Positions 24,701 to 36,621 of a DNA stretch of 64,000 bases are shown one piece after another. This DNA is from Echinococcus granulosus (Eukaryota; Platyhelminthes; Cestoda; Cyclophyllidea; Taeniidae), in assembly GCF_000524195.1 (NCBI RefSeq), contig NW_020170409.1, positions 733,004 to 797,003 of the forward strand. Direction: 5' to 3'. Positions within the stretch are counted from its first letter, which is position 1; each line of letters opens with the position of its first letter. The translations under genes were made by a program, and so were the position numbers. The notes beneath the pieces were generated by a model. That model was not told the DNA's origin. It did no database searches and saw nothing but the letters and a program-made list of their open reading frames with translations.

Positions 24701-27700
24701 CACTTTCGGTAGTGTTGGAGGCGACAATTAAACTGAGGTGAGGTCAATTCAAGCTCTGCTTCAAATTTTGGCAAAGGATTTCCTTGAATTGCAGTGTAAT
24801 TTTGAGACTGCGGTAAAAAATTGTTGGTCGCGCCTGAAAGATGCTAAGCCTAATTCTAGCAAACAGTATATACCTCACATTTCCCTGCTTTGAATTGAAG
24901 TGTTGGACAAGTTCTACTCCGAATTAACCGCTTAAAGTTTTTACTTCAGGCCTGTCTTTGTGATTTCGGTGAATTTCGGCTTTACTCACTCAGGCACTGA
25001 CTTGTTTTAGCCATGAGCTCGAGTCTAATGCTGTAAAATGAGTACATAAGGCTCCGTGACAGTCTTCCTAGTGTGGTGCAGGTCGTCTTAGCAGAAAATA
25101 AGGCTTACAAGCGGTGCAAAATCTCAATTTGATTCCCTAGGTCCCCCTTTGGCTGAATATTATTTTTTCTACAGCATGCATGGAAGTTGCGAATTTGTAG
25201 GAAAACTTAAACGCCAAAGGCAAAAGTTTTTTGACACTTTGGGCAGCGATTGTTGCCGATCCAGTTAGCGGATGCTGGGAAACCTCCCTTGGCAGTTTTC
25301 AATTTGTAAATCATATAACCAAAAAAATGTAAAAAGGAAGAATTCATTCTCTTTGTGCAATAAAAATAATAGAGCAAATAAAGACTAAATTACAAGACAT
25401 CTCTTCCATTGTATGCAAATGTCTCATAACATGAAAGAACACAGAACCCCCAAAAATGCAATTTTCTTTGGTTTTTATTCAGCCTTAAAAAGTACATAAA
25501 CCACCAAACATAGAAATTTGAGACCTAAATATTCATAAAAAAGTAGAGTTAAGGAGCTGTTTCTTTGCTGAAGGACACTTTGTGAAATTTTTTTAGGACT
25601 TTGGAGCTATAAGTTTCATGGTATTACTTCCTCGACCCGCTCTTTCGGCGGACATAAAATGTCAATTTCCACCTCATCTCAGGAGCTTCAGAAGAGTCCT
25701 TTCTTATACAGTAGTTGGGTGCTAAATAAGAAGAATGATAAGTAATGTTACGCTTGGGTGGCCGGTCGGAAGTGATTCACGGCACACCTTCACCACTCCA
25801 TAGGCGCTCTCCACACTTAACATGTATAAATGGGTCCTATTTCGTGGTCGTGTAAAGCCTCTAATTCAGCAACATGGATTCCACCAAAGCCCAAATTTTG
25901 GAGATAAAACAGCACTAAAAAAGAAAAATAGGGAATTTTATAACTGTATAATTCGGTCCAAGTCTCATTTGGGAATAAATTGTCAACTTTTACCTGCTCA
26001 TTAATTCGAGAACAGCCAAGTAAAATGCAGTAAAGTTCTCTCCGAAATGAATAAAAAACAAGGCATTTCTAAAAGTTATTACTTGCCTAATTTATAACTA
26101 TGCAAATGTAAATTCATCTAAGAATGAAGAAGAAAGCTAGAGTTACTGCTTCGTCGCTCTTCCACAGGCATTATTCTAGAATTGAAATAAGCATTTTATT
26201 TGACTAAAGTGGAAGTGATTCTAATTTTTTCCCAAGGAAGAAAAAAACTTTACCTCGAGAAGTGTCCACATTCATAGATTAAATACTTGTCAAAAATTTT
26301 AGGTGGTAAACCACTTTTACATTGCCTCAATGCATAAATGTGCCTTCGAGATGATGGTGGTAGAAAGTTGAGATGTAAAGTGAAAGAAGTCATTCGTTAT
26401 CTGACCAAAAAGCAAAAATACCATTAGGGAAAGGTGGTTCATTTTACTTCCAATTTCTAGGCGATGGCTCGATCGACTACAAGGAGTTCGTCTCCCTTAT
26501 GGCCACGTCCTTTCAAAGCCAGAACCAGGCAGGCACTCACTTCTCCTCGCGAATCGACATGTATCGAGAGGCCTTCAACGTAAGGCACCTTTACTCGCAT
26601 TTCACATCCTTTCACAGTTGACTAGAGAAATGGGATGGTATTTTTGAAGGACAGGACAGGCAGAGCTTAAGTATGCGTAATTTTTAAACATTAAATCAAG
26701 CACGCAGTAAAAGTGGCTTCTCGAAACGGGTACAACAAACCGACTTAATTGAAAAGAGCAATGCTAGATCCGACTCACTTTTTAATGGAGCTAAGATTTT
26801 AATTGAAACTAAAAGCACAAAGTACCCGGATAAAGAAAACTACTCTCCGAAGGAGTAATTACATTCAATCAGCAGGAATGGAGCCTTGCCTAGATGAAGA
26901 GATAAAAACCGCGGGTGATAGGTATGAAAATCCAGGATATTCACGCTCACACTTTTAAATCATTTTAGCCATTCAAAACAATTTGGACATATATTATTCA
27001 ATCAGCCGCTTTTTAGGTATTGCTCAAGCCCTCTTCATTTGGTCTGGTTGCGCGTTAACCACTTTCCGTTGATATGCTGTTGACAGCATGAATGATTGTC
27101 ACTAAATTGCATTTTAACTATGCTGAGTGTTCTGTCGCAATTTTGAACATTTTTTATGGCAATATCTTTTCTTTTCCAAATTATAAGTAGGCAGGAGGCA
27201 CGTGTTCAAAAAAACTATTTTGCTTTGTGGATTTGTACCGACCGTAATTACCGTGATCAAAATGGGGCAGCTTTAAGCATAAATACTCTCAATTCTCTAA
27301 GGCAATTTATGTAAGCACCTCAATGCCCTACCTCGATTCATTTATGAGAATAAATCAAACCCACGACTGGCATGGTACTACTAGATAACAATCATACCGA
27401 GATAACTCCTTCACTGTTCATTTGGAGTGATGGGCAAACGGAGTGTGGGGACACAGATACTTAATTGTCCTTTTCCAAAGTTCTCAAAAGCAGGTCCCAG
27501 AGGATGCTTAAAAAGGCAATCCAAAAAGTTGTGCCTTAATATTGCTTAGCGGAACCACGGAACACAAATTGTGCAATTTTATGCCCTCGTTAAGTTCAAG
27601 TAATCTACACAGATCTCCCTTTTTAACACGGCAATATGCAAGGATTGGGCATGCTGCAGCATGGTCCAAACGCTCATGTTCCCATCATATCTACCACCCT

Positions 27701-29024
27701 AAATTGCGGTATTTATTCGGAGCATCTCACATTCGGTAGATGATCTCTAGACGGCTGCTTATTTTGGCACAGCAGAATAAACAAGATCATAGCATTCCAG
27801 CAGCATACTGTCATCGCATAGCAGTGACCTTTATTCCCATAATCCCCTTCTCTTGGTTCACTGGTTCACTGGCCTCAATTCTGTTCTGGATGATCCACGA
27901 CATGGATATCGTGATTAATAGGAAGGGTTGAATAAGAGGAGGAATTGCATTTTTACGGGTAGCCCATTTAAGAGAAATTACTTGAAGCCCCGAAAATGTG
28001 TCATTTTTTGCTCTCCAGGGGGATTGGAAAACATCGTTATTAATCCTTTTTCGAAGGAGAAACTTTTCACACCTGCCGTAATGTTTTTATAAAGTTAGAC
28101 ACTAGCACAGCCTGTTTTATGTCACTTAATGCGCTCTTGTCCATCAAAAACAACGGCAGAAACTCAGTATAGAGAGCACGGAAGATTCAAAAGAACTTTG
28201 GCTAGGCAGGTTGATCCGTGATGAATGGTCGATTTTGAACTTTGTCATCCAGAGGAAGTACAAGCTCCTTGTGCGCAGTTCCTGGTTTCGATGCTTCCGG
28301 TATTGATTGTAACCATTGTGAACGCTGGTACGGAAATTTAATTTCATTTAACAAATTCTCAATTCCTAAAATGAACAAAGTTAGTAGTGGTCAAAGAAAT
28401 TGCAATGGATTCTAAAATGGCTTCATCTAGGTCAAAGCAACTTAAAGGGTAGTCCAAATGAGTCCACAAACTCAATTCTTTTGCTTTTATACCTTTTGGA
28501 GCCCCAACTCTCGCTATTTAAAAATTTCAGAAGTTTGACGTAAACAAAGACGGAGTGATAGACACAAATGATCTCAAGGAGCTGATGAAGAACATCGGAA
28601 AGCAGCTGAATGACAGGGACATCTTAGAGATGATTCTAGAGGCCGATGAAAATGGGGACGGGGTCGTCGACTATAATGGTACGCGTTCTTTTAGACAGAC
28701 TAAGCCTATTTAACTACGATCTCATCTTCGGTTTAAGCTCCAGCATCTGCCCATTTCATTTCTTTCTACCTCCAAGAGATCAAAAGAAGCGCGATTATCA
28801 GAAGTAGGTCGGACCTTGGTGAAGAAGAAACAAAAAGATTCTAGCACATATTACCCGTGTTTGTAGCAATGATTTTTAAGAATGGTTATTTTGATCTTTT
28901 CTAAATACGTACTCTAAGGGAAGCAAGAAGGTGAAAACGTGTTTTAACTTGGTGCTTTGTTCTATTTCTTGCAGAATTCGTCCACATTTTCGAGCCAGAC
29001 GTGGAGCGTTCCAGTGCTACATGA
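21791..29024 (+). CDS. Calmodulin-like four-EF-hand calcium sensor with N-terminal extension, 5 exons, 242 aa
   Basis: Exons 21791-22058, 24218-24361, 26461-26579, 28531-28678 and 28975-29024 join without frame breaks (729 nt). Residues 90-232 align with calmodulin: EF1 loop DENGDGFISLEE (99-110), EF2 DENGDGSIDYKE (135-146), EF3 DVNKDGVIDTND (180-191) and EF4 DENGDGVVDYNE (216-227), arranged as two pairs. Loops 1, 2 and 4 have canonical Asp/Asn and a terminal Glu; loop 3 ends in Asp, which usually weakens calcium binding or favours magnesium. Residues 1-89 are a Ser/Arg-rich, probably disordered extension absent from calmodulin, and a short tail (EPDVERSSAT) follows EF4. It is calmodulin-like, not calmodulin itself, which is about 149 residues and nearly invariant. 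The partner is unknown. Two introns fall inside or just after EF loops. The start is the first ATG of the exon; an additional 5' exon cannot be excluded. Confidence 0.9.
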
Positions 29025-32000
29025 AGTAGCGGAGCGTATTTGTGAGAGAGTAGCCCTCAAGATATCCCTTTAACATGAATTTCTTAATTACAGTTCTACT
29101 TTTCAGAAGTGTTCTATGGTTTTTGGTAGACTTGAGGCTAACATGAATACAGCATGTTGGTAGATAAGTGCCATATAAGGTTTTTTGGGGCGGATGGTAC
29201 TCTGGACAAGATTCGGATGTTCCAAAATTTCACCAAAAGAGAAAGGTGTTCCTGCACTTAACCACAGTGGTTCTGATATTTTTGTCGATTTCTGAATCTC
29301 CAAACCAAGATTTGTGTTAAGCTTGCCAGTAGTATTCCAATAAACTCCACACAGAAAGTCGAGACCACAATTTTGCAGTTTGAAGGGGTTTTAAGATGCG
29401 CTAGGTGGCATCTTCTTTCTAGCAGGCTAGGCATCTTCAAATATGTCTGACATGACCCATAAGCTGTTATTGAAAAAAGACTATTTTCGATATTCTCAGT
29501 TGAGTGGACATCAGAAATTGACTTAGGGTACCACATACAATGGTGAAAAAACTCTCCAAATCAAAAGATAAATTTTAAGGGACACTTGCCTTAAAGCCCA
29601 TCAAAAAGTTGACAAATGGTCATTCACTGGAGTGTTGTAAATGCTTTGTATAAGGTGGTTCGAGAATTCACAAAGTGGCTAGTAATATTTCTCTGGTGAA
29701 AAATTGGGAGTCAAAAAATTTTCCACCAATGCGCCTCAGCTTTTAATAGTATAGGTAAGCGAAGTGGGACGCTCTCGGCAGTCGTAGGGCTAGCACCTGC
29801 TGTCGCCTTGTCGCCACTTAACCAAATCCAGACATCGACACTACAAACCGAAGCGCTCCGACAAACAAGCAGAGCTCGTCTCACTCACCTATAACCAACT
29901 CAAGCGCCTAAACTATAAAGATGTATTTTCTAAGCGCAAACAAATTAAGTAATAAGCATTTATTATTTACAGAGATGTAATTTGGACGTAAACGTTGCGT
30001 GTAGAGTGGCGGTGTCTAGAGTTCATTCAAATTAACGTCAGTGCATCTGCACACTTGAGTTCTGCAACTTCTGGAGCAACGCTTGTCCAAGGGCAACAGC
30101 TTTAATTGGGGAAAACAATAGAGTTGAGTTAAGCAAAAGTGATATAAATGTGGAAAATCATGGACAAATGACCATCTACATTTTTGCTGGTTGGGTTTAT
30201 GAGTTTACCAGTGTGCAATCACGGCTTTGCAGAGCACACTGACAGTAGGTAAATCTACTCAGTGATTCCCTTCTTCGGTTCTACTCAGCTATAGTGCAAT
30301 GTGAAGAGGGCAGCTGTGCTTACCATGCTGATGGTTGTAGCTAGTAACTCTTGTCAATTGTCAAGACGCCGCGATAAGAATGGGGTGGGCCATTCAATGC
30401 AATTCTACATCTTTTTCACTTATAAAATGGGGAATGAGAAAATGGATGTACATAAACAACTACTAAATATTAACCGAGAAGGAAAACACATGTAATCTTC
30501 CTAGAGAGCACCAACTTTAAAGAATCCTCCTCATTGTAAATTCCATCAGATTTTGCAAGAAGCAGTGCGTTTTCGCACTTAAAAAAAATAATCTTTAAGT
30601 TTATTGTGAATAGTAAATTATAGCGGAGAAGTCAAATTATTATTTGATTCCAGTATGTGACTCGAAACAGGCTATTTTGCAAGTCTGTTGAGCCCAAGGG
30701 CCAAATGGAAGTGGCACGGTGCTATTGCCAAGCCCTGACTTTGATGCATATCAGAACACTTGGATAATGACGTTGCTGATAAAATCTACAAAGCAACGAA
30801 TTGTGTAGAATTAAGTGAGAAAATACTGCAAAGACTGGCCTTAATTTCTCACCTCTGTGATCATGCAGCAACAGACAGGGTGGCCAGCTATCCTTTAGGT
30901 AATGACACTCTGATAAAGTGACATAACCCCCACTATTTACCCTTATTTGGCCGGCAATTAACTAACAGTGAAGATGGTTTGAGGTAACTGCCTGGCTGAT
31001 GACTGTATTGCAGGGAAAAGTTTTTTCACCGTTTACTTTGACAGTTCACCTGTCTTGACAATTTTGGAGGCCAGACCTTATGGAAACGTCAAAGATGAAG
31101 TTGATAGAATAGCCTTCAGTGCTTAAGCACAATCAAATGGAATACTGTGTTTTTCGAAGATTAAGGCGTGTTCTCATCCTTTCAAAAGACGACTTTTGCA
31201 TAGACCAAATGCATGTGGTGAAAGTCAGCCTCTGTGACAAGGAATTAAGCCTTAAACACGATCGCAAAAGTATCGTTAGTTGATGTGCCTTTTATTTGCC
31301 TAATATTATTTGGTGGGTTCCACTTTAGATACAACCGTCACCTCCCATTGCCATGGGATGCTTCCGCACTGTCCGACATCCCCTGCAGTCCCTTCCGGTT
31401 CCCCACACGACTGTGCCCCACATCAGCGTAGATGCTTTATTTTTAAAAAAAGTTTTAAAATGTTATACCAATTATTCTGTTGAGTTTTAGTTCACTGCTA
31501 CAAAAACAAAGTCATTTCTACAAGAATTAAGCGTTGTTTCTTGTATTCGGAGACAGTGGGGCACACAATTATGAAATTTATTAACAATATAAAAGAGATA
31601 AGGGGCTATAGGTATGGACAAGACACCATGGCATCAAGATCGTGACCAAAACTTTAAAGATTGCAGGGTCTGCAGTTAATACAAACAATTTTTAACACAC
31701 GATTCTCTTCTTTATGCGAGTGTCGTCTTTAATCCTTCCAGCTTTCATTTCTGTCCTCTCAAGAATTTCGGTCAAACGCGAGAGGGAAACAAATAGCATG
31801 ACGAACTTACATCACGGCGAGGAACCTCTTACTTGACTTGAGAATAGCGGCTACAGTAAAGTTAGCTAGGAATCCAGAGTATTGCGTTCTCTGCTAGGCG
31901 AAAGCTCAAGGGGGATCAATTGCGGAAGTGCTGCTGGGGCTGAACGATGCTTTAGGACACGTCTATCCTGTATGCCAATAAGAATTCCATAAAAAAGAAT

Positions 32001-34220
32001 GTAAAACAGCCATATTTACTTGGTACTGTACTTAACTATCCTGACTGTTTTGATTGTACCTCTGCTCGACCCTGCATTGTCTCTGCGACTGCGTCGATAG
32101 TCTCCTAGCCCTTCTGGAGGCAGTTAATAAGTAGTAACAGTCAATAAATGGCAACTATCCCTGGAAAGAATCATGGAGCAGTATATTTAATGTGATCAGT
32201 TTGGCTGCTCTCAAGTAGCTAAAATTGATGGAACTAATTGCGAAAATAATTTTCTTTCAGGCCTTACTAATATTCGCAAAAGTCAGGTAACTGTCACAAC
32301 ATCTTGATCCCACTATAAACAGTTATTTTGAAGCTAAAAACAGTCGGTCTTTTTACCGATTTCTTCGCAGTTAAGTCCTCACATGGTCATAAAACGTTAG
32401 ACTGCAATAAAACTTGCTTAAACCATAACCTCTTAGCCAAAATCTGCGCACTGAGTAATGACTTTTAAAGATAGTAGAAAATGTATTCGCAATTTATTTT
32501 GTTGCAAAATTATACTAATTGACTCAAGTATTATGCACGCAAAATCCAAAATTTGATAAAATGTCATTTTCGGAAACAAAATTTTGGATCTAATGCCAGC
32601 TCCTCAAAAGGACGTCAACTACCGAGACGGACAGCAGTAAAATGCATGGTTTGCTTTGGTTGCTATAACCAAAATAATGATAGCATCAGCTCATCTCCTG
32701 TCTTCAATTGAAGTAAAGTTATTGTGCAAACACTTGTGATGGAAAAAATTAATCCCCTAAATCAGCATTTGAGTAATTCTATGAAATAATTTTTACTATC
32801 AAATTTAAGTAGGTAATGTGTGCACGAGACTAGAAATGAGAATGCATATCAGGCAAGTTAGCCTTTGAATGACGAAATCGCTTGTCATAGCGACGACTGA
32901 GATCTGCAAAAGAGACTCAACTGTCCTTTTAGACTTCCTAGTATACCTACTCCTAGCTAACAGCTTCAAATTTTATTTAGTAACCTAATCCCTACGGCCC
33001 CCTTTTGAAGAGCCAATGAGGATGGACGATTGCGTTTTAAAGTCTTGTGGAAGTATCAAGATCTTTTAGACAAAATAATCTGGATTCGAACTCTTAATAA
33101 AGTATTAAAACCCCACTTTTGAGTTTGACACTCACCAACACAAATTTTGGCCTTATTCATTAAAACCAAATTTTTGCAGACCTTTTCCAGATGAATTAAA
33201 ATCAGGGAGATCAGATTCAAAAAGAATAATTAGGAAGAGGGTAAAATTTTCTCTGAAGGAGTTGGTTCAAGTTGTGCTTGTTAGTCCCAAAGGAAGTTAT
33301 GCGCGAAAGCCTAATTCAGTGATTGAGTTACACAGCAAGAGATTGACGACCCGGACTATCCACGCACAAAATGAATGAGACATAAGTGCCATAGGGTGGC
33401 GACCGACTGCACTTGGTAAAAATTTTCTCCTTCACATCATCTGTGTAAGGGTGAACAAAGTATTCAAATAAGCGCCTATCTGTCAGGCAATGCCGCAGTA
33501 GAGGTGCACTGAGTTTTACATCCCATTTTCCATTAACGTTTAACGAGGTGGGGTGAATTTTCCTGAAACTTGTACTATTAATCCTCAGATAAAAAGCAGA
33601 TGCAGACACTCAGAGGTTTCATCATTCTATTGTAATCCTAACGCTTTCAGTAACCATCTGGGCAGTTTAAACGCCGTCAAGAAATCAAGGAGAAATACAA
33701 CCACCCTTCGTTACTCTAAACTCAGTTAGCCCATTTGCAACACCATTTGATGCAGCCACCGCAACTTGGTGAAGAACACGTGTCACTAATATGTCACGCT
33801 AGTGAAACGTGCAGTGAATTGGTATTTCAACCACGAAAGTACACAAATTTGTCAAAATTTGCCAGAGCTTTTCTACTTACTTTATGATTGCATGTCATAA
33901 TTTTTCGCCTTTATCGGAGGAAAAAAATTCATTTTGAAATGTTTCTTACTTATATGCAGCAAATTTGAAAAAAAGTTGACTACAGTGTCGTTTACATTTT
34001 TAGAGCTCAGAAATAACTTTGTTCGCTGTCTTGACTCATCTGCATGTCATATGAATGCTAGCACTTGATGCCATCTAGGAAACCATACTACAATTGAAGG
34101 ACAAATTGTCACAGAATCTTCAATTCAAAACCAACATCTTGTATACAAAGAAATCGCTCATAAAAGTTAAATGATTTTAAAAAGATTAGGCCTGCAGCAA
34201 TGCTTTTCCCTTTGAGGACG
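29025..34220. other. Intergenic, no gene recognised
   Basis: AT-rich sequence with frequent stops in all frames. The only frame that reads at all protein-like is 33328-33609 on the minus strand (94 codons), which opens with GTG rather than ATG, has no family motif, and is no longer than chance frames elsewhere in the window. No member of the LTR-like family was seen here. Confidence 0.5.
29339..29344 (+). terminator. Candidate polyadenylation signal of the EF-hand gene
   Basis: An AATAAA hexamer 315 bases after the stop codon. It is the first canonical hexamer I noticed downstream; a variant signal nearer the stop could be the one used. Confidence 0.3.
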
Positions 34221-34580
34221 TTACATCTGTGTCGCACCTCCAGTATGAACTAGAGAATTGGCAGCATCGGTCACCGCATATTCGCTCGGCGTACTCCTCT
34301 GTTTCCTTATGGATTTATAAATTGCTGCGGACAGTGCTCTTCGTCCACTAAATGACATGCCAGATTCCGCTGGTTCCAGTTCCGATTCCTTCATTGCCTT
34401 AGACTTGGCCAAAAGAGTTAGTTTGCCCTTCGTCTGGGAGTCGGACTGTCGATGGTTGAGGCGTTCGGCGATTTCGAATGCGATTTTAGTCCGGTAATGT
34501 TTAAGTCTGTAACTTATGCCCTTAACTTTGTCAAAACGCTCGGCAATTGCGGTGCGATTCTCTACCACCGAAGTCGTCAT
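34221..34580 (-). CDS. Possible intronless gene, hypothetical protein of 119 aa
   Basis: An ATG-started frame with an A-rich context before the ATG (CCCAAAA). It reads as a basic, helix-prone N-terminal half (residues 1-45, with a repeated IAERxxxxK/R pattern at 12-19 and 38-43), then a lysine-rich linker and a small-residue C-terminus ending in TGGATQM. Composition is protein-like and CpG content is higher than in the flanks. A CCAAT box sits about 60 bases upstream of the ATG (34641-34645 on the plus strand), suggesting a promoter. I do not recognise a family. It could instead be the first exon of a longer gene, or a retrocopy. Chance frames of this length occur in the window, so certainty is limited. 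Confidence 0.4.
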   Translation of the reverse strand: MTTSVVENRTAIAERFDKVKGISYRLKHYRTKIAFEIAERLNHRQSDSQTKGKLTLLAKSKAMKESELEPAESGMSFSGRRALSAAIYKSIRKQRSTPSEYAVTDAANSLVHTGGATQM

Positions 34581-34640
34581 TTTTGGGAGTGGCCAAGGGC
34601 GGTGTAGATGTGTGGACGCCTACTCTTCTGCGATCAGCAG

Positions 34641-34645
34641 CCAAT
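34641..34645. promoter_or_regulatory. CCAAT box upstream of the 34.2-34.6 kb ORF
   Basis: CCAATCAG on the plus strand (ATTGG when read with the gene), in a GC-richer patch about 60 bases before the ATG at 34580. NF-Y sites act in either orientation. Support is positional only. Confidence 0.3.
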
Positions 34646-34985
34646 CAGGTGGAGCGGTAACATGTGACCTGCCAAATTTAGGTTGGTTGTGAGTGGACAG
34701 TATGTTTGTAGGTGTATTGGCCGATGGCTAATGAATGAATTTGAATTTTACCACATAAAGATCATGTATGAACGACTACGAGGCAAAACCAGGAACATTC
34801 AAGCAGGCGTTTGGCTTCTACGTATATCCATTGACCTTAAGCAGAATAAAACGGAACAATCGGATTATAGTTACTTTATAAATCGAGGTGTTGGGTTATT
34901 TTCGTGGATCGGAAAAGGCATAAAATGAATTAACTTCGATGTCTTGAACTCAAAACTTAGTACATTGATGCACCGTATAACACGC

Positions 34986-35152
34986 TGATTGTTTAACATT
35001 CAGTTTTGGTGAAGAGCAGCTTCTGTCTTGGTTATTGTACCACACTGGGTGGGCTATGCCAGAAGCCCTAGTACCTTCTGTATACCGATTGTACATATTC
35101 TGCCTCAGTATTACGTCTCCTTTAGTCTTCAGGGAAGTTCTGAGACGCTACA
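34986..35152 (-). repeat. LTR-like dispersed repeat, copy 6
   Basis: The reverse complement begins TGTAGCGTCTCAGAACTTCCC at 35152 and keeps the CTGAAGACTAAAGGAGACGTAATACT and GGTACAATAACCAAGACAGAAG blocks. Full-length apart from small gaps. No clear target duplication. Confidence 0.75.
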
Positions 35153-36588
35153 CACCGACGACTTAGTAAATGAACACCTTACGAGTACTTGTACTAGGTA
35201 GGCGAGTTGGTTTGTGCAATTGCTTCTGGAATTTGAGAGTATACTTTAAGAAAATCACGATGATATTAAGAGAGACTTGCCTATTAAGCGGGTGAAAACT
35301 TTGAGTAAAGTAGGTCACTCTGGCCACTATTTACGAATAAAAGGTGAAACCGTTCCAATTAAATACACAACTAATAAATCCAAGATGAATTTAGTGAAGC
35401 AAAAGAATTGCATAGATTTGATATCTCATGTACATGTGTACTTAGTTCTATTGAATCCTGCTTGCACAACCTTTTGTTATGCTTCCAAATACCTCTGCAC
35501 CAAATGGATAAGTATTCCATACTGCTTTAACCGATCGCAATTCCAAAAAAGACTCAGATGGCGCGGAGCAAAAAAAGTGGTAGTTAGACCAGTGTTTTTT
35601 AGGAAACCAGCAGATTGAAGCAGAACGCGCAACACTAATTTTCTGAAATTACCAAGATTATGTGAAATTTCATTCACTGCTGTGACACCATGAACCTTTC
35701 ATGAATTCCAAAGAAGTCACACCAGTCTTAAAAATGATTCACTAGTAAAGCACAGAGGAGATAAAAGACCTTGGTTGTGGCCGGAGCACAGCACAATCTG
35801 CGGCGATCAAAGAGCTAAAGCAGTTAAACATAAATTTATACAGGAGAGCACATCATATGCATGCTATTCTTTCAGCACATTAAAGCATATGCAATTCCAA
35901 CAATCGGGTATAAATTGGGGTAAAGTTAGATGACATTAGAATGATTTTCGCCAATGCAAATTTTGCCATGCTGTTCCATGTAGAAAACTACCACCGAACA
36001 TTGGGGGTGCTTTAAAAGCCCAATGTAATACTTATGTTGCTTTAATGTACCTTCCAAGGAGGAGGTGAGGTTACAATTTGAATCTGATGACAGAGTCGTG
36101 GTCTCCTAAGCCTGAGCGCGATTGCGGTTCCTCCCCTCCCTAAACTTTGTACTTGTTCTCCCAATTTATTTTCCCCTAATGAATATGTCAAAATTAAATC
36201 AACCCGGTTGTTCTAAGAGCACTAGGAATAGGGAAGAGGGGACCTGTGAGTCTTGCTCTACACCCAAAGCCACAGAGTAGTTATAGAGTGATTGCTAATC
36301 CCAAAAGTTATCACATGATGAATTCTGTAGCTATAACAGTACAAATCTACTTAATAATTTCACTGCACACAAAGCGCTTTATATAGCAGGATATGATAGA
36401 AGAAATATTATGACAGAAAACAAATCCAGATAAGTAAACTTAAAATATTGGGATGTTTCTGTAAAACAAATGCAGTCATAAAATACGACAATGCTATATG
36501 CGTAGATAATCACCTTCGAACCCGTTATTAAAAGCTATCATACTGTGAAGATTAAGTTTAGCAAAGTTAAAGTTAAGTGTCAAGGCCG

Positions 36589-36594
36589 CACGTG
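36589..36594. promoter_or_regulatory. CACGTG E-box upstream of ArfGAP1
   Basis: A palindromic E-box 28 bases before the ATG in a short CpG-rich stretch (GGCCGCACGTG...CCGCG). It could be a core-promoter element for a housekeeping gene, or simply 5' UTR. Confidence 0.3.
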
Positions 36595-36621
36595 TTCCTC
36601 TCCGCGTTTACGCCTCTGAAG

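Larger units (their letters stand above)
34581..36621. other. Intergenic, no gene recognised; one LTR-like repeat
   Basis: Between a minus-strand candidate gene and plus-strand ArfGAP1, so a divergent promoter region about 2 kb long. It contains one LTR-like repeat (34986-35152). Open frames such as 35277-35618 have no recognisable motif. Confidence 0.5.

Noticed and set aside
33328..33609. Minus-strand open frame of 94 codons
   Set aside because: Starts at GTG, no family motif and no convincing flanking exons; not longer than chance frames in this window.
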